The position numbers were made by a program, and so were the translations under genes. 5,853 nucleotides of DNA from contig CAIPFQ010000022.1 in the NCBI GenBank assembly GCA_903864395.1, positions 1 to 5,853 on the forward strand, given 5' to 3'. A model generated the notes under the pieces. The model was given only the letters and a program-made list of their open reading frames with translations. It ran no database searches and was not told the origin of the DNA. This document shows, piece by piece, positions 1-5,630 of the stretch. Each line of letters opens with the position of its first letter. Position 1 is the stretch's first letter. This DNA is from an uncultured Chlamydiae bacterium. GTDB lineage: Bacteria > Chlamydiota > Chlamydiia > Chlamydiales > SM23-39.

Positions 1-1348
1 CGAAAAAGTAGCGACCAAAAGGAGTTACGGCAAAACACTCTTTTTCTTCACATTTTCCGATTGTCACAAAACCTGCCTCAAAAAGCCACTCAAAAATGAG
101 GCCTTTAACAAACATTTTTTCCTTGTCTGTATAGATAGGGGGCGAGTAACTCCAATGTTTGCCTGTCTTTTTAAGCGCAATCACAGAATGTTCGCTCAAA
201 GGCACCAACACCCCTTTTAAAAAGTCTTCGAAAAAAACCCACTCTCCGTGCAACACTCGTTTTATGGATTTTTCCGCCTCTCTGAGCCCTTTTTCCTGAC
301 AGTCTTGTAACGAAGCGCCTAGGCTGAGGATTCGATTTTTAGGATGGCGATACAGATAAAGAGCCCGATCCTCTAAGGATTTATTGAGCCAGAAAGGCGC
401 TTCGCTACTCGGCTTCAACACCCCATGTTCTTGATAGACAAGCTCTGTTAAAAGAAGTTTTTTCACAATTTGATGGGTGGATGGATCTTCTTGTTCTGAC
501 GGCCAGGAAGCGGGGGAACCTTGCGATAGGGATACAAGCTTTGCGCTCATCTCTTCCACAAAGACAAAACCCCCTCGCTCTGAGGTTATAGAGGCTGTTT
601 TAAGCAGCCTTGAAGGCTCTGTTTCTTTAAGAAGTCGAAGGTATTGCTGCCACTCATAGAAGGGTGTGATGATTTCGATCCAATGGTCGTCCTCTTTTTC
701 ATACGATAGGCACCCAATGAAATGAAATTCCAAAAGAAGGAGAATCTCTTCAAAATGGGGGCGCGAAAGGTTGTATTTGGCTATGACATCGCTTGAGTAC
801 AGTTTGGCACCAGGGGTAGAGAAAAGGTCGGTGATGATCCTTCGGATCACAGGGTCTGGAAACTGCACCTCGGCGACATAGCGCAAAAAAATGGCTGGCG
901 TAAGAAGATATTTTTCCATAATCGATTCAAAAATATTATTCGATGTGCGGGGGATCGAATACCAGGAGGGGAGGCAGTGGATGGGAACTTTCTTTAAAAG
1001 GGTGGAGAGGAACTCCATATCGGGCTTGAATTCGGGATCGAAACGGACAATTTGCGATTCAAAGTATTTTCGTCGCTCTTTGTCTACAAGCACCCATTCC
1101 CCCTGAACAGAAAGAAGCCCTGCAGCGGTCAGTTTCTCTAAAATGGAGGCAGATCCCTCTTTTTTGGCGTTCATGGAGCTTTCGAGCTTTTTTGTCGCAA
1201 TCCGCAGGGAGCTGAAAAGGATTTCCTCTAAAATTTCGAGGTCTGCCCCCGAAAAGTCGGCCATCAGCCTTCGGCTTTCAATATCTTGTTGGAAGTTATA
1301 GTCAGGGAGATGAACCTTGTTTTTTCTGACGGATGTGAGCTCTAACAT
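1..1348 (-). CDS. Conserved-looking protein with repeated winged-helix-like segments, 3' end beyond the window
   Basis: Reading the minus strand from the ATG at 1348-1346 gives 449 codons without a stop, leaving the window at base 1, so the C-terminus is missing. The protein is soluble, with no signal peptide or membrane segment. It starts MLELTSVRKNKVHLPDY. At least three stretches have a helix-helix-helix-wing look: around residues 65-95 (SILEKLTAAGLL then QGEWVLVD), around 185-235 (YSSDVIAKYNLSRPHFEEIL then a DDHWIEI wing), and at the visible end (LIFEWLFEAGFVTIG then CFAVTPFGRYFF). The last resembles the LTPLGR winged helix of XPB/Ssl2-like helicase N-terminal regions, but this is a weak resemblance and no helicase motifs are visible. 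Serial winged helices suggest nucleic-acid binding or a scaffold role; function is not recognised. No clear Shine-Dalgarno precedes the ATG. It is divergent from the Hc2-like gene. Its base composition is less AT-rich than that of the genes at 1977-3924, so it is probably core genome. Confidence 0.85.
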   Translation of the reverse strand, partial: MLELTSVRKNKVHLPDYNFQQDIESRRLMADFSGADLEILEEILFSSLRIATKKLESSMNAKKEGSASILEKLTAAGLLSVQGEWVLVDKERRKYFESQIVRFDPEFKPDMEFLSTLLKKVPIHCLPSWYSIPRTSNNIFESIMEKYLLTPAIFLRYVAEVQFPDPVIRRIITDLFSTPGAKLYSSDVIAKYNLSRPHFEEILLLLEFHFIGCLSYEKEDDHWIEIITPFYEWQQYLRLLKETEPSRLLKTASITSERGGFVFVEEMSAKLVSLSQGSPASWPSEQEDPSTHQIVKKLLLTELVYQEHGVLKPSSEAPFWLNKSLEDRALYLYRHPKNRILSLGASLQDCQEKGLREAEKSIKRVLHGEWVFFEDFLKGVLVPLSEHSVIALKKTGKHWSYSPPIYTDKEKMFVKGLIFEWLFEAGFVTIGKCEEKECFAVTPFGRYFF

Positions 1349-1385
1349 GGCGCAACTTGGGTTGGTGTGAAGATCTTATCTCTCG

Positions 1386-1415
1386 ACTATATCCTATCGG
1401 AAGGATTGGATGCAA
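1386..1415 (-). promoter_or_regulatory. Candidate sigma-70-type promoter for the leftward gene
   Basis: On the minus strand a TATAGT hexamer (1391-1386) matches the -10 consensus at five of six bases. It follows a weak TTGCAT (1415-1410) with an 18-base spacer. Transcription would start near 1379, giving a leader of about 30 bases to the ATG at 1348. The -35 match is only three of six, so this is a plausible call and not a firm one. Confidence 0.4.
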
Positions 1416-1555
1416 ACCGATTTTTAAGATTTCCCCCGTCCCTTTTTTATTTTTTGAAAAAATATTTCTTTTCTAAAAAATGCCCTCACACATAGTTGTG
1501 AGCTGCATTCTTATTTTGTTTGAGTTTATATTATTCATTAAATAATAATAGAAAT

Positions 1556-1585
1556 TTGAAAATTATTATGCAATTTGTGTACAAT
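1556..1585 (+). promoter_or_regulatory. Candidate sigma-70-type promoter of the Hc2-like gene
   Basis: TTGAAA at 1556-1561 and TACAAT at 1580-1585 each match the sigma-70 consensus at five of six bases, with an 18-base spacer. Transcription would begin near 1592 and produce a 5' leader of about 115 bases before the ATG at 1708. Confidence 0.55.
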
Positions 1586-1610
1586 TAGTTTTGTAAGGCA
1601 AAAGAGAAGA

Positions 1611-1625
1611 GCGGGGGATTCCCGC
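1611..1625 (+). promoter_or_regulatory. Leader hairpin upstream of the Hc2-like gene
   Basis: GCGGG at 1611-1615 pairs perfectly with CCCGC at 1621-1625 around a GGATT loop, about 20 bases after the predicted transcription start. No T-run follows, so it is not a terminator by itself. It may stabilise the mRNA or serve as a regulatory structure. Confidence 0.35.
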
Positions 1626-1658
1626 CAAGGATCGGGCGTCCGAAATGTTGGATGGCTT

Positions 1659-1680
1659 GATAAACATTGGATAAACATCG
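1659..1680 (+). repeat. Two tandem 11-bp units in the leader
   Basis: GATAAACATTG (1659-1669) is followed directly by GATAAACATCG (1670-1680), one mismatch in 11, and then by GAT, the start of a third unit. It lies 16 bases before the Shine-Dalgarno of the Hc2-like gene, so it is in the untranslated leader. It could be a protein- or sRNA-binding site or a slippage product. Confidence 0.6.
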
Positions 1681-1707
1681 GATGTCCTTACAAAATGGAG
1701 GAGAAAA

Positions 1708-1902
1708 ATGGTAAAACGACGAAAAAAAGCGACGGCGAAAAAATCTGCAAAACGGAAAGTAAAGCCTCGCGCAAAAGCACACACAGCGAAACGTAAAGTC
1801 GCTAAGAAAAAAACAGTGAAACGCAAAGTAGCGAAAAAAAGAGTCGTTAAAAGACGAGCCCCTAAACATGCGGCCTCTTTGTCGATTCAGTCTGCTGAGT
1901 AA
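1708..1902 (+). CDS. Histone H1-like Hc2-family mini-protein (64 aa)
   Basis: The protein is extremely basic: 29 of 64 residues are Lys or Arg, and the rest is mostly Ala, Val and Thr. KRKV recurs at residues 15-18, 28-31 and 38-41, with a degenerate KRR at 48-50. KRKVAKK units at 28 and 38 are spaced ten residues apart. There are no hydrophobic-core or aromatic residues, so it should be unfolded until bound to DNA. The tail (residues 54-64) is non-basic and ends in Glu. This matches the repeat architecture of chlamydial Hc2, which condenses the nucleoid late in development, although classical Hc2 is usually much longer. The start is fixed by a strong GGAGG at 1697-1701, six bases before the ATG. 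A dedicated promoter and a terminator make it monocistronic. Because composition drives the match, another basic nucleic-acid-binding protein (bacterial H1-like, AlgP-like tail) remains possible. Confidence 0.8.
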   Translation: MVKRRKKATAKKSAKRKVKPRAKAHTAKRKVAKKKTVKRKVAKKRVVKRRAPKHAASLSIQSAE

Positions 1903-1912
1903 CCGTTTTTTT

Positions 1913-1958
1913 AAAAAATCGGATGCGGAGTCGAGTTAAGCTCCGCTCGATTTTTTTT
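1913..1958. terminator. Bidirectional rho-independent terminator between convergent genes
   Basis: AAAAAATCG (1913-1921) pairs with CGATTTTTT (1948-1956), and inside it GCGGAG (1925-1930) pairs with CTCCGC (1941-1946), around a ten-base loop. A run of eight T follows on the plus strand (1951-1958) and six T on the minus strand. It lies ten bases after the Hc2-like stop and 18 bases from the stop of the convergent IPK-like gene, so it probably serves both. Confidence 0.85.
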
Positions 1959-1976
1959 GTCTTTCCTGAGTCTGCC

Positions 1977-2816
1977 TCAGCTGTTTTTTATTGTTTTTAT
2001 AATCGCGTTGATAGAGATGAAGTTGGATTTTATTCTTTTCTTATATTTTTCAGGAGCCATCGTCTCTGAAAATAATTTTGATGTATTTTCGGTTGCTGTA
2101 GAACCAATAATTTTTCGTCCATACTGAACATGAGCAGGGTCGATGAGTACGGGGCGCACCGATTCATCTGTTGGATTTTGAACGAGAAGGATGCTGGATC
2201 CAATAAAAGCCACATCGCCAAAAATTATAAACATTTTAATTGTGTGAAGATCTTCTATAAGTTTTTTCTTGTTTTTTGGTGTTATATTTTTGCAAATATT
2301 TGATAGAATTTCATCTGATTTTTTGTAGTTATTAAATCGCTCCAGCCCTTTTCCTTGAACAATCATATAATTGGGCGAGTTTTGAGCGCTGAGTCTCATC
2401 CATTCTCTATCTAAAAGTCCTTTTTCATGGCCCCTAGTGATGCGCATCTCATCTTGAGAGGCAATCGGGTGAATCCCGTCCACTTTTCCAGAGAGTTTGA
2501 TGTCGGCTAAAGGCTTGAAAGTATCGGTTCCATTCCATAAAAGATTTTCTAGAATCATGTAGCTTTTTCCGTTCACTATAGTTTCTCCGAAAAATTGCGG
2601 CATGTATTGTGTGATCTTTTGATTGGAACTTTGTAGTGTTTTGTAATTTTTATATTCTGTAACATCCATAGGTTTTAAAAAACAATGTGTTTTACCAACT
2701 TCAGCAGTGAGAGTTCCTCCATGGCCGCCTAAATCATTAGATTTTTGAATATTTGTAATACTTGTCATTGTTACCTCTATATTATTAGATTTTTGAATAT
2801 TTGTAATAAGTGTCAT
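1977..2816 (-). CDS. Inositol polyphosphate kinase (IPK)-like protein
   Basis: The 279-residue protein shows the IPK family signatures in order. GGHGG at 30-34 opens the domain. FLKP at 47-50 holds the likely ATP-binding Lys48. MPQFFGE lies at 72-78. LENL at 89-92 is the hinge-like counterpart of LEDL. PLADIKLSG at 102-110 resembles the PxxxDxKxG inositol-binding motif (Asp105, Lys107), though its spacing differs by one residue on each side of D-K. SSIL at 207-210 matches SSLL, and LIDPAH at 224-229 matches the IDFAH metal-binding motif (Asp226), with Pro for Phe. Family members (IPMK, IP3K, plant IPK2) phosphorylate inositol phosphates with ATP in eukaryotes, so a role acting on host inositol phosphates is inferred. 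No signal peptide or membrane segment is visible. The Ser/Thr/Asn/Ile-rich N-terminus would suit type III secretion, unproven. The start at 2816 has GAGGT at 2825-2821; an equally good start is Met17 at 2768. The gene is AT-rich, suggesting transfer. Confidence 0.8.
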   Translation of the reverse strand: MTLITNIQKSNNIEVTMTSITNIQKSNDLGGHGGTLTAEVGKTHCFLKPMDVTEYKNYKTLQSSNQKITQYMPQFFGETIVNGKSYMILENLLWNGTDTFKPLADIKLSGKVDGIHPIASQDEMRITRGHEKGLLDREWMRLSAQNSPNYMIVQGKGLERFNNYKKSDEILSNICKNITPKNKKKLIEDLHTIKMFIIFGDVAFIGSSILLVQNPTDESVRPVLIDPAHVQYGRKIIGSTATENTSKLFSETMAPEKYKKRIKSNFISINAIIKTIKNS

Positions 2817-2831
2817 TGTTACCTCTATATT
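2736..2831 (-). repeat. 48-bp tandem duplication covering ribosome-binding site and start codon
   Basis: Bases 2736-2783 and 2784-2831 are consecutive copies of a 48-bp unit differing at two adjacent positions (CT at 2761-2762, AG at 2809-2810). Each copy carries GAGGT, a four-base spacer and an ATG on the minus strand (starts at 2768 and 2816). Since 48 is divisible by three, the frame stays open and the protein begins with two versions of MT-ITNIQKSN, 16 residues apart. Met17 is probably the ancestral start. Confidence 0.93.
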
Positions 2832-2865
2832 AATTGACTAGCGACTAGGATCTGCTTTTCTTCTT

Positions 2866-3054
2866 TTAACTCGACTTTGCAGCTTTTGTGGGCTGCCTGC
2901 CTTGGCTATTTGTCCTCGGACGTTCGACCTATGGTCGAACTGGGTGATTATTTAAACCAGACAGGGATTTTTAACCCCTTCCCGATTTAAATAACGCCCC
3001 CGAGAACAAATATCCCGAGGCATCCAACTCAAAAAAGTTGCAAAGTCGAGTTTA
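2866..3054. repeat. Imperfect palindromic element, copy 1 (complete)
   Basis: The outer arms AACTCGACTTTGCA (2868-2881) and its exact reverse complement (3039-3052) enclose further paired segments: about 38 bases at 2882-2919 against 3001-3038 with several mismatches, then GGGTGATTATTTAAA (2942-2956) against TTTAAATAACGCCC (2986-2999). A perfect side hairpin GTTCGACC-TAT-GGTCGAAC sits at 2922-2940. The element lies 50 bases upstream of the IPK-like start and about 60 bases downstream of the 3115-3924 gene's stop, so it fills the intergenic space. It encodes no transposase. It could be a non-autonomous MITE-like or REP-like element, or a structured RNA/terminator. A second copy starts at 5750. 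Confidence 0.85.
2922..2940. repeat. Perfect 8-bp-stem hairpin inside the palindromic element
   Basis: GTTCGACC and GGTCGAAC flank the triplet TAT. The same 19 bases recur unchanged at 5801-5819 in copy 2, although the copies differ elsewhere. This makes it the best-conserved substructure visible and a likely recognition or folding unit. Confidence 0.85.
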
Positions 3055-3114
3055 AGGTGTTTATATCTTCCTTTATCTTGAACTCTGTCTTAGATGATGA
3101 AGTTATGTTGGAAC

Positions 3115-3924
3115 TCATATAATAATCCTATTGCCATCTAGTGAGGTCATGAATAGACTTAGGAGAGCAAGTGAGAGAGCTCCCCTGAAGTCAGATCCTG
3201 TGACAAAATTAATAATTTTTTCTTTTGTTTTTTTTGTAGCAATATATGCGTTATACATCTTTATGTGCATGTTTAAATAAGTTATTAACGTTCCTTTGTA
3301 TGTGCCGAGCTTTCCATCCACAGCAGTAGAGACAATCTCTTGCAACATTGAGTGAAGTATATTCAGGATCTCATTAGCGTCATTATTGTTTATTCCTACA
3401 GCCTCTAGTTTAGGGACGATGATAGTTTTTACTTCATTGGATTTGTTGTTAGCAAGATCATTTAATATGTTTTCTATGTCTTTTATATAAATCGTTTCTT
3501 CTTCTTTGATGAGTTCTTCGTCTTTAACTTGATTGTCGGTTTTTTTTAATATTACTGATATTACGATTTTTTTTAAAGTGATATAGAATTTTTTTGCTGT
3601 CTCTTCCTTCACTCCTACATTGGTTAATTCTTTGATTAGTATGTTATCTTGGTTGTACATTTTTTCTAGTAATTCTATGGTTTCTTCCAAACTTTTTGTT
3701 GCTTTTTCCATAATTTCTTTGTCGCTTTCTTTTAATTCTGTAACGCATGTATGAAATGATTGTTCTAATTTTTTGTTTTCGTAAAGACCATCCATTTTTG
3801 CAAGTTGATTGTTAACTATGCTCATTGTTCTTAGTTTTGTACCGATTTTATACTCTTCGTTTATTTCGTTTTTTTTCTCAGGTCTACAGTCGCACATACT
3901 TCTGAAAAATGATGCAATACTCAT
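3115..3924 (-). CDS. Unrecognised helical, Lys/Glu-rich protein (269 aa), possible secreted effector
   Basis: No known family is recognised. The sequence is rich in Lys, Glu, Ile and Asn and looks almost entirely helical. Residues 1-14 (MSIASFFRSM then CDCR) are the only Cys-rich part, and residues 62-90 are a likely coiled coil. A hydrophobic stretch GALSLALLSLFMTSL lies at 248-262, just before the C-terminus; it is short for a membrane anchor. Residues about 95-127 (LTNVGVKEETAKKF onward) and 168-201 (LEAVGINNNDANEI onward) align as a weak internal duplication. The ATG at 3924 is supported by GAGGT at 3936-3932 with a seven-base spacer and by a near-consensus promoter. It stands alone between two palindromic elements, beside the IPK-like gene on the same strand. 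Strong AT bias and lineage-specific look suggest acquired DNA; an effector role is inference from context only. Confidence 0.75.
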   Translation of the reverse strand: MSIASFFRSMCDCRPEKKNEINEEYKIGTKLRTMSIVNNQLAKMDGLYENKKLEQSFHTCVTELKESDKEIMEKATKSLEETIELLEKMYNQDNILIKELTNVGVKEETAKKFYITLKKIVISVILKKTDNQVKDEELIKEEETIYIKDIENILNDLANNKSNEVKTIIVPKLEAVGINNNDANEILNILHSMLQEIVSTAVDGKLGTYKGTLITYLNMHIKMYNAYIATKKTKEKIINFVTGSDFRGALSLALLSLFMTSLDGNRIII

Positions 3925-3963
3925 AACAACTACCTCGGTTAAGTTTATTTAAAATATACTCTA

Positions 3964-3992
3964 ATTCTATCATATTAATATAATAAAGTCAA
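3964..3992 (-). promoter_or_regulatory. Near-consensus extended -10 promoter of the 3115-3924 gene
   Basis: On the minus strand TTGACT (3992-3987) and TAGAAT (3969-3964) each match at five of six bases, with an ideal 17-base spacer and a TGA extended -10 directly before the -10 box. Transcription would start near 3957, about 33 bases before the ATG. The IS target duplication begins at the very next base upstream of the -35 box. Confidence 0.8.
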
Positions 3993-4008
3993 TATATTTT
4001 GTATTATT
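3993..4008. repeat. Target site duplication, left copy
   Basis: TATATTTTGTATTATT at 3993-4008 is repeated exactly at 5682-5697, immediately outside the two ends of the insertion sequence. One extra base (A at 3992/5681) also matches, so the duplication is 16 or 17 bp depending on where the terminus is set. Confidence 0.88.
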
Positions 4009-4057
4009 TGTTGGCGTTTTTTTAAAATGTCACCTTTCCGTTAAATAGAAATGTCAC
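4009..4057 (+). repeat. Left terminal inverted repeat with two iterons
   Basis: The left end carries two direct copies of a CGTT-N6-AAATGTCAC-type motif, with ATGTCAC at 4027-4033 and 4051-4057 (24 bases apart). The inner copy contains GTTAAATAGAAATGTCAC (4040-4057), found exactly, inverted, at the right end. These are likely transposase-binding sites. Confidence 0.85.
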
Positions 4058-4101
4058 TCTTGATATCCGTAAGGTATTGAACCTGAAAGGAGTGGCACAT
4101 A

Positions 4102-5388
4102 ATGGAGCGTATACCAATGAGTAACAAGGAATTATCTAAATATGAGGAGCTGAGAAAAGTTCATGAAAAACGACAAACGATGGCTCAGGCGGCAGAAAAC
4201 CTGAACATGAGCCTCAGGCAAGCCAAGAGGCTATCAAAAAGTCTCAGGACGTTTGGCGCAAGGGGTCTCTTGTCTAAAAAGGTTGGAAAAGCCAGTAATC
4301 GTCAAGTGCCCATAGGATCGAGGGAAATAGCCCTATCTTTGATCCAGGAACACTACGCGGATTTTGGGCCTACTCTTGCTCATGAGTACTTGAAAGAAAG
4401 ACACGGGGTTCGTCTTGCGATAAGCACGATACGCAACATAATGATTAAGAACGAAATATGGATTTCCAAGACGCATAGAAGAAAACGAATTTTTCAGTTG
4501 CGACCAAGAAGACATCGTGAGGGAGAACTGATTCAGTTGGATGGGTCTGAACATGAGTGGTTTGAAGGAAGAGGACCCTACTGCACCCTGATTTCATTTA
4601 TAGATGATGCGACGAGCAAAATCATGTTTCTCAAATTTGTAAAATCTGAAAACGTAGTCGATTATTTTAGTGCAATGGAGGGCTACATTGAGAAGCATGG
4701 TCGTCCTGTAACGCTTTATCCCGATAAGCATGGAGTATTTCGAGTGAATCGAGAGGGGGCTCTTTCTGGAACAGGAATGACCCAATTTGGACGAGCCATG
4801 AAGGAATTAGATATTCAGTTGATTTGCGCCAATACGCCTCAAGCAAAAGGGCGCGTTGAGAGACGTCATCGAGACTTACAAGATCGATTGGTTAAAGCAA
4901 TGCGCCTTCAGAAGATTGTCACACTCGAAGACGCGAATGCGTTTCTGCCCTCTTTCATAGAGGATTTTAACAAACGATTTGGTCGACCCCCACAAGATGC
5001 CTCTAATGCGCATAGACCCTTATTGCTTACACAGAACCTCAGCAGAATTTTCTGTCGAAAAACAGAGAGACGCCTGTGTAAAAACCTCACGTTACAATAT
5101 AAGAATGTGATTTATCAAATCATTACCGAACGTTCAAGCTATGCGCTCAGAAAGGCGACTGTCGAGGTTTTGGAATCTAGAGAAGGGATCGTGATCATCG
5201 AATATCGAGGAAAAGAGCTTAGAGCTGTTCCCTACCATCAGATGCAAGCTCGAACGGAAGAGGTCAGCGCAAAAGAGCTTATGGAAAGACTCTCTGTCAA
5301 ACCTAAGTGCAATTCCAAGCCTGGACGTTATCACCCATGGAAGCGAAATTTTCGAGGCTCTCCCCCGAAAACTTCTTTCTGCGGCTGA
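4102..5388 (+). CDS. ISNCY-family (IS1202-type) DDE transposase, intact
   Basis: The 428-residue protein catalyses transposition of the surrounding IS. The N-terminus (residues 8-60) is a helix-turn-helix DNA-binding region (MAQAAENLNMSLRQAKRLSK). A second HTH-like segment at 73-120 includes the typical FGPTLAHEYL. The RNase H-fold catalytic domain shows the DDE triad: Asp147 in LIQLDGSEHEWFEGRGP, Asp208 in YPDKHGVF, and Glu253 in AKGRVERRHRDLQDRLVK, with 60 and 44 residues between. Other hallmarks are FIDDATSK, MTQFGRAM, FLPSFIEDFNKRF and the C-terminal HPWKR. Length and motif order are typical for the family, with no frameshift. AAAGGAG (4086-4092) lies nine bases before the ATG at 4102; ATG 4117 is a less well-placed alternative. 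The gene reads away from the 3115-3924 gene. Confidence 0.95.
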   Translation: MERIPMSNKELSKYEELRKVHEKRQTMAQAAENLNMSLRQAKRLSKSLRTFGARGLLSKKVGKASNRQVPIGSREIALSLIQEHYADFGPTLAHEYLKERHGVRLAISTIRNIMIKNEIWISKTHRRKRIFQLRPRRHREGELIQLDGSEHEWFEGRGPYCTLISFIDDATSKIMFLKFVKSENVVDYFSAMEGYIEKHGRPVTLYPDKHGVFRVNREGALSGTGMTQFGRAMKELDIQLICANTPQAKGRVERRHRDLQDRLVKAMRLQKIVTLEDANAFLPSFIEDFNKRFGRPPQDASNAHRPLLLTQNLSRIFCRKTERRLCKNLTLQYKNVIYQIITERSSYALRKATVEVLESREGIVIIEYRGKELRAVPYHQMQARTEEVSAKELMERLSVKPKCNSKPGRYHPWKRNFRGSPPKTSFCG

Positions 5389-5630
5389 TCAAAATGATAC
5401 CCTCAAGTTATCTGCTTTCAAGATTGTCGGGGGCTCTGCCCCCAGACCCCCACTCCCGCACTTCGCTTCGCTCTGTTTGGGCTCTAGAAAACGGTATCTT
5501 TAAAATTAGGCGAGAGGGAAGCCCGCTCGCGCTCTCCCAAAGAAAAGAATCTTCTTGTTTTTTCAATAAAGATTATGATAAACTAACTGTGTAAACAGTA
5601 AAAAACAACGCCACACCTTTCAATAAAAAG
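5389..5630. other. Non-coding tail of the insertion sequence
   Basis: This stretch between the transposase stop and the right inverted repeat holds no supported gene. Its first half is GC-rich with a perfect hairpin GGGGGC-TCT-GCCCCC (5429-5443), followed by a second C-run and a CTTCGCTTCGCTCT tract. Its second half is AT-rich with small hairpins ACTGT/ACAGT (5586-5599) and CACCTTT/AAAGGTG (5614-5633). The last overlaps the start of the right inverted repeat and might end transposase transcripts, although no T-run follows. Confidence 0.6.
5429..5443. repeat. GC-rich perfect hairpin in the IS tail
   Basis: GGGGGC and GCCCCC flank TCT, and AGACCCCC follows, which offers the G-run an alternative pairing partner. 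The local GC content is far above that of the surrounding sequence. Confidence 0.7.

Larger units (their letters stand above)
1349..1707. other. Divergent intergenic region, no gene
   Basis: This 359-base stretch separates the leftward winged-helix protein from the rightward Hc2-like gene and holds no convincing reading frame. It contains long A/T tracts (1443-1480), including the palindrome ATTTTTT-G-AAAAAAT at 1449-1463. There is a hairpin CTCACA/TGTGAG with a six-base loop at 1485-1502, and an AT-rich block at 1511-1565. A candidate promoter lies at each end, followed on the right by a structured leader. The A/T tracts could act as UP elements or as a curved-DNA binding region for nucleoid proteins; that is inference. 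Confidence 0.6.

Noticed and set aside
477..1106. Short plus-strand frames opposite the leftward winged-helix gene
   Set aside because: The minus strand has 449 uninterrupted codons with protein-like composition; the short opposite frames are shadows without ribosome-binding sites.
1575..1796. Plus-strand frame overlapping the leader and first half of the Hc2-like gene
   Set aside because: It begins at a TTG inside the predicted promoter, has no Shine-Dalgarno and is out of frame with the well-supported 1708 start.
1566..1869. Minus-strand reading frames opposite the Hc2-like gene, rich in Phe, Arg and Cys
   Set aside because: They are the antisense image of Lys/Arg codon repeats (AAA/CGC read backwards), lack a ribosome-binding site and run through the promoter and leader.
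1930..1940. GTCGAGTTAA in the terminator loop resembles the outer end of the palindromic element
   Set aside because: Only ten bases match and neither flank extends the similarity, so coincidence is the simpler reading.
2836..2849. Tandem GACTAGC/GACTAGG upstream of the kinase gene as an operator
   Set aside because: Two 7-bp units are too short to support a regulatory call, and no promoter with good -35 and -10 boxes could be placed around them.
2866..3054. Palindromic elements as a CRISPR array or an IS end pair
   Set aside because: There are no regularly spaced repeat-spacer units, and the arms share no sequence with the inverted ends of the IS at 4009-5681.
5307..5594. A 95-codon frame starting with GTG inside the transposase and running into the IS tail
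   Set aside because: No Shine-Dalgarno, an out-of-frame start within the transposase, and low-complexity Pro/Ser/Arg content from the GC-rich hairpin block.
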